Assembly: GCA_009746045.1 (NCBI GenBank)
Contig: RPFO01000006.1
Span: 1 to 34,766, forward strand
DNA: 34,766 bases
Reading direction: 5' to 3'
Origin: Mesostigma viride
Lineage: Eukaryota > Streptophyta > Mesostigmatophyceae > Mesostigmatales > Mesostigmataceae
The translations under genes were made by a program, and so were the position numbers. The notes beneath the pieces were generated by a model, which saw only the letters and a list, made by a program, of their open reading frames with translations, ran no database searches and was not told the origin of the DNA. Position 1 is the first letter of the stretch; each line of letters opens with the position of its first letter. Positions 29,181 to 34,766 of this stretch are shown here, piece after piece.

Positions 29181-29684
29181 ATGGCAAGGCGTCAGAAATC
29201 AGCACGGCGCCGTCCTTCAAGTAAAAGGGGAAAACCGAAGCGTAAGGTCGCACCCCAGTCGCAGGTGACCGCTTCATCGACCAACACCATTGTCATCCAC
29301 AGCGCGCCGGTCCGAAGAGCGGTGAACAAAGGGAAGGTCGCAGAGGCGCGAGGGTTCAAGGATGCCCTTCTCATGGCGTCAGTGATGGCGAACTCTAGAC
29401 CGGTCGCGTACCCCCCATTGTCCGCGTATGCCCAACCGGCCCCTGTCGCGCCGGCTCCCGAACCGGTTGTCGTCGATGAAGCAGTGGCGGCACCCCCGGA
29501 GCCTGCGGGTGTACCTGTCGGGAAACGAGTCCAGGTGGGAGGCGCGAGGTGGAAATGCCCACAACCCGGGTGTAAGAGCACGTTCGCAAACGAAAAAAAC
29601 CTCCTGCTGCATCTCAGGAGGGTCCACAACACGGTCGTGGGAATTCCAAAAGAAGGCGCTGAAAAAAATCTCACAGAAGAGTAA
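29181..29684 (+). CDS. C2H2 zinc-finger protein with basic N-terminus
   Basis: 167 residues. The N-terminus MARRQKSARRRPSSKRGKPK is strongly basic like a DNA-packing or nuclear-targeting tail. An Ala/Pro/Val-rich linker follows at about 75-115. Residues ~123-150 hold one canonical zinc finger, WKCPQPGCKSTF...LLLHLRRVH, with C-x4-C-x12-H-x4-H spacing. It would bind nucleic acid. Its place among virion genes suggests a DNA-binding core protein, or a late regulator. The stop lies next to the ATG of the following gene (29687), so the two are probably co-transcribed. Confidence 0.7.
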   Translation: MARRQKSARRRPSSKRGKPKRKVAPQSQVTASSTNTIVIHSAPVRRAVNKGKVAEARGFKDALLMASVMANSRPVAYPPLSAYAQPAPVAPAPEPVVVDEAVAAPPEPAGVPVGKRVQVGGARWKCPQPGCKSTFANEKNLLLHLRRVHNTVVGIPKEGAEKNLTEE

Positions 29685-29686
29685 AC

Positions 29687-30031
29687 ATGAGCAGCCCGCT
29701 GTTCACTGACGCCGAGATGCTCGAGATCTCTCAATGGATGACCCTCCATCCAAATGTCCCACGAGAGTTCATTGAGGCAGCCATGCTCTACTGTAAGAAG
29801 AAGCCACTCACAGGGAAGACAAGGCGCGCCATGAAAAGGGCATCGGCGAAAATTGAGGAAGGCGTCGTCAAGGTTTTTGGGACAAACGAAATTACTTCTG
29901 AGCTATTGTCAGAAGAAGTGGCCGATGAAGGAGTTCATCCAGGAAACGCTGACACTCACTCTTCGCACGGAGAACCGAACTCGCGGGACGCTAGTGGATC
30001 CGGTATGGGACATCCCGGCGGGACTCCTTGA
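29687..30031 (+). CDS. Unrecognised small protein
   Basis: 114 codons starting MSSPLFTDAEMLEISQWMTL, helical and charged to about residue 80 (REFIEAAMLYCKKKPLTGKT). The last ~35 codons overlap the start of the next gene (29925) in another frame, so the C-terminus may be a frameshift artefact; a TGA overlapping the next ATG exists in the third frame. The start is 2 bases after the zinc-finger gene stop. No family recognised. Confidence 0.5.
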   Translation: MSSPLFTDAEMLEISQWMTLHPNVPREFIEAAMLYCKKKPLTGKTRRAMKRASAKIEEGVVKVFGTNEITSELLSEEVADEGVHPGNADTHSSHGEPNSRDASGSGMGHPGGTP

Positions 30032-30787
30032 CGATTATCACGACGTCGGGCTTACCCTCATGACCATCCCGTTTGAACAGACTCACATCAGCGAAGGAAA
30101 CCGATACTTCACTGTCCGTTTGTCTGGCAGCGAGTCCCCTACGAAGGTGACCTTGCCGCTCGGCTCGTACACGACTATCGAAAACCGAAAAAACATAGAG
30201 GAAGCTTTGAAGGCGGTAGATCCTGGGTTCTCGGTCACGTACAACAGGGCGACTAGTCTTTTACCGTGACAAATGCCACCGAGTTCTCTGTCGCGGTGGA
30301 TGAGCCCACGGGCCGGGTGTTGGGGCTCATGGAAGGATCATATCCTTTCACAGGTGTCCTCGCTAGCAACCGGCCAGCAACGAATGGGAGACTGAGAATG
30401 GTGTATGTATACAGCGACATCGTTCGAGGAAACGTGATATCATCGTCGACAGGCACGGGATATGGAGGCCTTTTGGCCGTCTGTCCCAACATGTCGCAGT
30501 TCTTAGAACCCATTGTTTGGCAGGCAGCGACCCCTTTGTGGCAGCATCTCAAGGACTCTCCCAGCAACATCACGATCCGACTGCTCGACGAGGACGACGC
30601 TCCTATAACTGTCTACTCGGATTGGGCTCTTCAGCTCTCCTTCCGCATAAGCCCTCAGAAGGCGATGGGAATAGAGGCGAGGAAGATCGGGAGCGTTTTG
30701 AAGTATATGGCCCTTGACAGGACCGTCCAGCCACAAACCAGATTTATTTCTCAGCCATCTAGTACTATCGAGGACGATGAAAGTTAA
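29925..30787 (+). CDS. Candidate penton (minor capsid) protein, frameshifted
   Basis: Piece 1 starts MKEFIQETLTLTLRTENRTR and contains YFTVRLSGSESPTKVTLPLG and NIEEALKAVDPGFSVTYN. Piece 2 (to 30787) contains TNATEFSVAVDEPTGRVLGL, RLRMVYVYSDIVRGNVISSS, LLAVCPNMSQF and a C-terminal ITIRLLDEDDAPI-like block (seen as ITIRLLDEDDAP). The ordered-strand pattern, the vYvysDIV block and the late Asp-rich strand resemble minor capsid/penton proteins of PLVs and virophages, which fill the twelve icosahedral vertices as single jelly-rolls. Frames change at the T4 run 30259-30262, as if one base were missing. Total about 287 codons. The gene lies two before the capsid gene, as expected. The similarity is by eye. 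Confidence 0.55.
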
Positions 30788-31133
30788 TTTTGGAGCAATC
30801 GGAAACGTGGCTAGACGCGTGGGAGAGTTTGCCGGCAACGCTATCAAGAGGGTCGGCGACGGGGCGGCCATCGTGTCAGCTGTCAAGAAAGCCGGGCACG
30901 TCGCTGGCGAAGTCATCTCAAAAATTGGCGACGGGGCGCGGGCTGCCAAACAGGCGGCGGGCATTGTCGATTCCGCGCTCGGACACATCCCATCCAACAT
31001 GATCGCGAAGAGTACGCTGCTCGGGAAAGCGTACTCGGTCGCAAACACTGGTCTGAGCGCCTTGTCCAACCTCGAAAGACGGGTTGATGGAGCGAAGGTA
31101 AAAAATCCCATACTCGGCCAGCTTCTTCAGTAA
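30777..31133 (+). CDS. Small amphipathic Gly/Ala-rich virion protein
   Basis: 118 residues from the ATG at 30777, which overlaps the penton stop by 11 bases; an in-frame ATG at 30714 would overlap more deeply and is less likely. The protein (MKVNFGAIGNVARRVGEFAG onward) is a series of amphipathic helices with repeated Gly-x2-Ala and IxKIGDG/VGDG motifs, basic overall, without Cys. Small amphipathic Gly/Ala-rich proteins next to the capsid gene occur in polinton, adintovirus and adenovirus-like particles, where they act on membranes during entry or line the capsid. The role here is inferred. Gene order penton - this gene - capsid supports a virion function. Confidence 0.6.
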   Translation: MKVNFGAIGNVARRVGEFAGNAIKRVGDGAAIVSAVKKAGHVAGEVISKIGDGARAAKQAAGIVDSALGHIPSNMIAKSTLLGKAYSVANTGLSALSNLERRVDGAKVKNPILGQLLQ

Positions 31134-31148
31134 AAATATCTCATTCGA

Positions 31149-32196
31149 ATGTATACACAATCTATGGCTTCGGACAATTCCTGGTACTCGCGCGCTATCC
31201 CCAAGTCCATGCAATACCTCGTGAAGGCGCTGGGTCAGCACACGACTCAACGAGTCCATCTCAGCACCCTCTCAGCAAGCGACGGCATCAAACAAGGGTC
31301 TGTGGTCGCGGTCCGCCTCCCCACGTCCGGGTTCGTGGACTTGCACTCCTTCGCAATGTTTTTCACGGGGACCCCCACGACCACGGCGGGGTTCGCAAAG
31401 TTCCCCGCGTACACGTCCTCCATCATCAGGCGCCTCGAGGTACTGGCAGGAGGGCAGACCGTCGACAGCATCAACGACTACTCCCAGCTGTTCCATACGC
31501 TGCTCTCGGTGCACGGCGGTGTCGAGTACAATCTCGCGCAGGCTCCCGCTGGTTGGTCGAAGAATAACAACATCGTCATTGCTGATGCGGCTGGCGCTCT
31601 CACAAACAACGTGAAGGCAAACACCGCAGTGGACGGCGTCATGACCACTTTTTGGGATTCCTGAGTGGCGAGCCTCGGATCGTGGATCTGAGTCTCTTCC
31701 CCCCCATCGAGATCCGAATCACACTCATGGACGGAGGGGTGATGCTTCCTAGCGTGGCGCAGCAGCTGCTGCTGGTGGCATCGTGGCCGTTGACGCAGGG
31801 TTGGTTTCGAACTGAGCAACATCCACTTTAGCATCGACACGTACAGGTTCCAAGAAGATATCGTGGGCCAGATTTTCTCGTCCAGGCTTGCCGAGGGTGG
31901 AACTCTCCTTCAAGTGGGGACGTGGCAGTCCACAAACAGTCGCTCGGACTCGTTCTCCCTATGCATCAAGGCGTCGCTGTCTTCCGCGTCCGCCAGCAAA
32001 CTCCTGGCGATTCAGGTTGCTGCCGGCGCGGACGTGACAACGCATTGGCAATACGATGTTATCACATCGCGGATGGTATGACTTCCTAATAGACATCAAC
32101 GATCCACCTGGCGCTGAGACGTATCGAAAGCAACGGAGGGTGGATCAATCTGTTGTCGCGTTCGGTGACCAAGGAATGTTTTGTCCTGTGTCGTGA
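31149..32196 (+). pseudogene. Double-jelly-roll major capsid protein, broken by frameshifts
   Basis: Piece 1 (31149-31664; MASDNSWYSR at 31167 is an alternative start) has LSTLSASDGIKQGSVVAVRL, FVDLHSFAMFFTGTP and SSIIRRLEVLAGGQTVDSIN, the conserved N-terminal jelly-roll pattern of PLV/polinton capsids. Frame then moves at T5 (31649-31653) to FLSGEPRIVDLSLFPPIEIR, again near 31752-31757, again near the T3 at 31805-31807 to SNIHFSIDTYRFQEDIVG and SDSFSLCIKASLSSASASKL, and again near 32079 to YDFLIDINDPPG, stopping at 32196. The protein forms the trimeric hexon-like capsomers. The first and third breaks look like one missing base in a homopolymer; the others do not clearly fit, so part of the gene is probably decayed. 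Confidence 0.75.
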
Positions 32197-32460
32197 GGGC
32201 ATGACTCTACCACGTGGCTAACAAAACTTCGTGGCGTGTCACTTAATATGCCGTGTGCCGTCAGAGTACATGAGCGGCCTTGACTTCGTGGCACGGCATC
32301 GGTGGTCAGCTGCGAGTCGAGAAGGGAGCGACGGACTGCATTTCCTACATCTTCACGGAGTGCGAATCAAAGATGGACATCGCTGCAGGCAGGCAGGCAG
32401 CCGTGTACCTAAAAATATATACGTGTGTAATGACAAACGATGGACTACTTTCGAGACCCT
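32197..32460 (+). pseudogene. Degenerate coding remnant after the capsid gene
   Basis: Several short frames look once-coding, notably one at about 32279-32459 with GQLRVEKGATDCISYIFTEC and MDIAAGRQAAVYLKIYTC. It may be the capsid C-terminal jelly-roll or a separate gene; the frame changes are too many to decide. Confidence 0.4.
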
Positions 32461-32610
32461 AGCATCACAGCTCTCGTTAACAGGTTGAAGTTGATTTTTG
32501 ACATTCCTGAAATGGCAGATTCTGGTCTGTCCATGACAATGCAGCTAGAACGAGCATTGCCCCTTCCCCCACTTCAAGTATCGTACCAAACAAAAAATAA
32601 CGACGATTAG
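32440..32610 (+). CDS. Small frame, 56 residues (unrecognised)
   Basis: ATG at 32440 opens MDYFRDPSITALVNRLKLIF and runs to a TAG at 32608. Helical N-terminus, then a Leu/Pro-rich tail. It follows the degenerate piece in a shifted frame, so it may be its continuation and not a free gene. Confidence 0.3.
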   Translation: MDYFRDPSITALVNRLKLIFDIPEMADSGLSMTMQLERALPLPPLQVSYQTKNNDD

Positions 32611-32689
32611 TCTATACAAATGTTGCTGGATAGTGGTATATGCCCGCTCTTTTATATAACGACGCGTTCCTAGTACTCGGTCACGGTTG

Positions 32690-33370
32690 GGTTATAACAG
32701 TGGACTTAACCATCGAATGTCCCCGTTTTCGTGATGGCGACATTTAATGAAGACGTCACTGGTTTTGATCTATCAGACATTGACGTGACAAACGGAACGG
32801 CAGTCGACCTTTTTTAGGTGCACCGGCGACGTATTTTTTTGATATAACAAATATCACAGGTTCGATCCACAGGTTTCCGTGAAAGAAATAAGGTAACAGG
32901 GGTTTCTGGGGCATTAACGACGAATCCAACCTTTATTTACACACCCTCCTTCCACACCGTCACACTTGCTACACGGCAGGCGCTAATCCTACTGCGACCC
33001 TATGCAGTGGCTGCCTTTCAGTAAGTCCTAGCTGGTTTTTCCATAGACGACATGTAGTTACCATGGACCGTTCCCTCGTTGACAGGCCAGTGGTTCATCT
33101 TATATTCTGGTCACTCCTGCGGCATACACCCCCACCATGTTAGCGTGGGAGTGATGTGGTGGACTGGTGGAACGACGTCTAATCCTAATTCATACTGAGC
33201 TCACCTATCAGGGGGGGGGGGGGGTCGTTATCACAGTGCAGGACGTATCACAAGGCCGTACAATGGATGTAATTTGACACCGTGACGGGTTTTGGTATAG
33301 GGGACATTTTAGTGAAACTGGAACAGGTGTCGGTAAGTCGGGATCGTAAGTTCGAGTGACCCCAAGCCAT
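32690..33370 (+). pseudogene. Remnant of a protein with bacterial-Ig-like repeats
   Basis: 32734-32814 encodes ATFNEDVTGFDLSDIDVTNG and AVDLF, matching the known signature of bacterial-Ig-like (Big) repeats of the form FsEdVTGFxxsDIxVtNG. After a TAG in a T-run the next frame continues with APATYFFDITNITGS. A second decayed copy at about 33274-33363 reads FDTVTGFGIGDILVKLEQ. Such repeats build long surface adhesins. Many stops and frame changes lie between, so the gene is dead or badly sequenced. Further Ig-like scraps (TVTLDRPGQTV near 33465, PPSVSVDTTNN near 33860) suggest the original gene ran to about 33.9 kb. Confidence 0.6.
33215..33226. repeat. Long poly-G run
   Basis: A run of about 14 G within the degenerate Ig-like gene, the longest homopolymer in this part of the window. 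Confidence 0.9.
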
Positions 33371-33399
33371 ATAATCCCAGATAGTCGTGAGGTGGTCGA

Positions 33400-34766
33400 T
33401 GGTTGACGGTAGACGATTCGGGGTCAAACGGGAGTTAACGGTCGGTTCACCATATCCCGCCGCTACCGTCACCCTGGATCGGCCGGGGCAAACGGTCTGG
33501 CCGTGGGTGACGGCCAATTCAGGGGTTCGTATGGTTTCGGCTCGGGGCTGTCGTTACCTCAACGGAAGCGTTCCAATTGGTGAGGTAAACGGGATTTTTA
33601 TACACGTCGACCGTGGCAGGACTCGAAACTTGAAGACGTAGGTGGGTGGCCAACGGGCGACAGCCTCCGTGTGGGCATGGGAATCGGCGTTAACCGCTAC
33701 TTTACGTATAAGCAGTTTAAACCGCAAAACCCAATGTTCGGTGGAGATCCGTCGAAGGCCGGTGTTCAGCAACACTATGGACAACCCAGAAAACACGACG
33801 GTGGGAAGTGATGCGAGTGAAGACAAGGGGCCCGAACGGGTACAACGTGAGCGGCCACTTCCTCCAAGTGTCTCCGTGGACACGACGAATAACCGAACAA
33901 TCTGCCGTTTATCACTTCGCGGTTCTGGCTTGTTTGGAGTCGTGAAAATTTCTGGATGCGGATGGGGTAAGTGCGAGTGTTTTCAGTCGTATCATCAACT
34001 ACTGATGCAGTATCACAATTTAGGGGGTGCCTACGGGTCTGAGGCTATGTGGCTGTCGAATCGGGATTGTCCTCATGTTTATAGTCAGAAAGACAGTCGT
34101 TCTCCTCTTTGTCCCCGTTTTCTTGTATGGCCGGTGAACAGGACTAGTTCTTGACAAAAGGACACTCCTGGGCTTTATGCACAGCAGTAAAATCCTTCTC
34201 ACCGTTCGACGGACCGAGCTGGCTATGAAGGATAGGTTCTGTGACCTATACTTTGGTTAGGGATTTTATTGGAGGAGACTCGTCCACCGAGTCTGCTTTG
34301 ATGGGTGATTGGCGAGATCTTATCTACAACCGCAACTGTCAGCCGGAGCTTGAGGTGATCCGGGCTACTCGAGCAAGTGGGGGCCGTTAACTCTCAGCGT
34401 AGGCCCTATAATAAATATTTATCTATCATGTAAGAATGGACTATCAAATTATTACAGAAGTATGAAGCGAGGTTATCGAGTGAAGTGAGTTGACAATGCG
34501 ATTTGTGTTTAATAATTAAAACCAGATACGTCTCCATCATTGGGGTGATTGGGAGGAGGCGGGCTTCACTTTGCGTCCATTGCAGGATGAAGCACCCCTC
34601 CGTGCTCATGTGGCTTTGTATCCATTTTCTTGGGTGGTGAGCAATTTGGACAGGGGTTGTGTTGGGATCAGAAATATGCAAAAAAGCAACAGCAAAGACA
34701 TTTGACTATTCTTGACAATGATACGCATCTTTCATTTGAGGATCACTCTCTTTAGGAGGGGGCATT
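33400..34766. other. Decayed or non-coding right flank
   Basis: Short frames with scattered Ig-like fragments up to about 33.9 kb, then nothing I can assign. I find no terminal inverted repeat here matching the left side, so the right end of the viral element is not located. Confidence 0.5.

Noticed and set aside
19114-33370. A polinton with RVE integrase and protein-primed DNA polymerase
   Set aside because: I see neither gene; a tyrosine recombinase and a primase-helicase take their places.
19000-34766. Terminal inverted repeats bounding the viral element
   Set aside because: No matching inverted sequence was found by eye between the left flank and the right flank, so the ends stay undefined.

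Overview
This window looks like nuclear DNA of a unicellular eukaryote carrying an integrated double-stranded DNA element of the polinton-like virus (PLV) / virophage kind. The eukaryotic signs are a LINE with an APE-type endonuclease and reverse transcriptase, very long simple repeats, an interstitial CCCTAAA-type telomere tract (the type used by plants, many algae and several other protists), foldback repeats and a plausible spliced gene. I cannot name the host; an alga or related protist is the best guess.

Layout. Positions 1-2975 (minus strand): a non-LTR retrotransposon ORF2, endonuclease then reverse transcriptase, cut by the window edge and split by a frameshift at a G9 run. 3000-19100: non-coding or repeat-dominated DNA. 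It holds 15-bp, ~54-bp, ~85-bp and ~43-bp tandem arrays, a ~198-bp GA tract, a ~620-bp GGAT tract, a foldback element with 25-bp perfect terminal inverted repeats, several perfect palindromes, a ~148-bp imperfect hairpin, a telomere-like tract and a five-copy hairpin array at 18485-18966. A possible minus-strand spliced gene lies at 14.4-15.6 kb.

19114 to about 33400: the viral element. Replication, integration and packaging genes lie on the minus strand: a primase-helicase with an archaeo-eukaryotic primase (AEP) domain joined to an SF2-type helicase, a tyrosine recombinase, an AT-hook protein, an FtsK/HerA-like packaging ATPase and a coiled-coil/AT-hook protein. Virion genes lie on the plus strand: a 921-aa fibre-like protein, a 156-aa protein, a C2H2 zinc-finger protein, a 114-aa protein, a candidate penton protein, a small amphipathic Gly/Ala-rich protein, the double-jelly-roll major capsid protein, and remnants of a protein with bacterial-Ig-like repeats. 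The two arms diverge from a 24-bp gap at 25826-25849.

Together the genes make a coherent PLV: the AEP-helicase would start and drive replication, the tyrosine recombinase would integrate the genome, the ATPase would package it, and the capsid, penton and fibre would build the particle. Many genes are interrupted by single-base frameshifts. Nearly all of these sit at short homopolymers and have the same sign (one base missing), including the one in the LINE. This points to systematic homopolymer undercalling in the read or assembly at least as much as to decay. The 3' part of the capsid gene and everything after about 32.2 kb looks truly degenerate.
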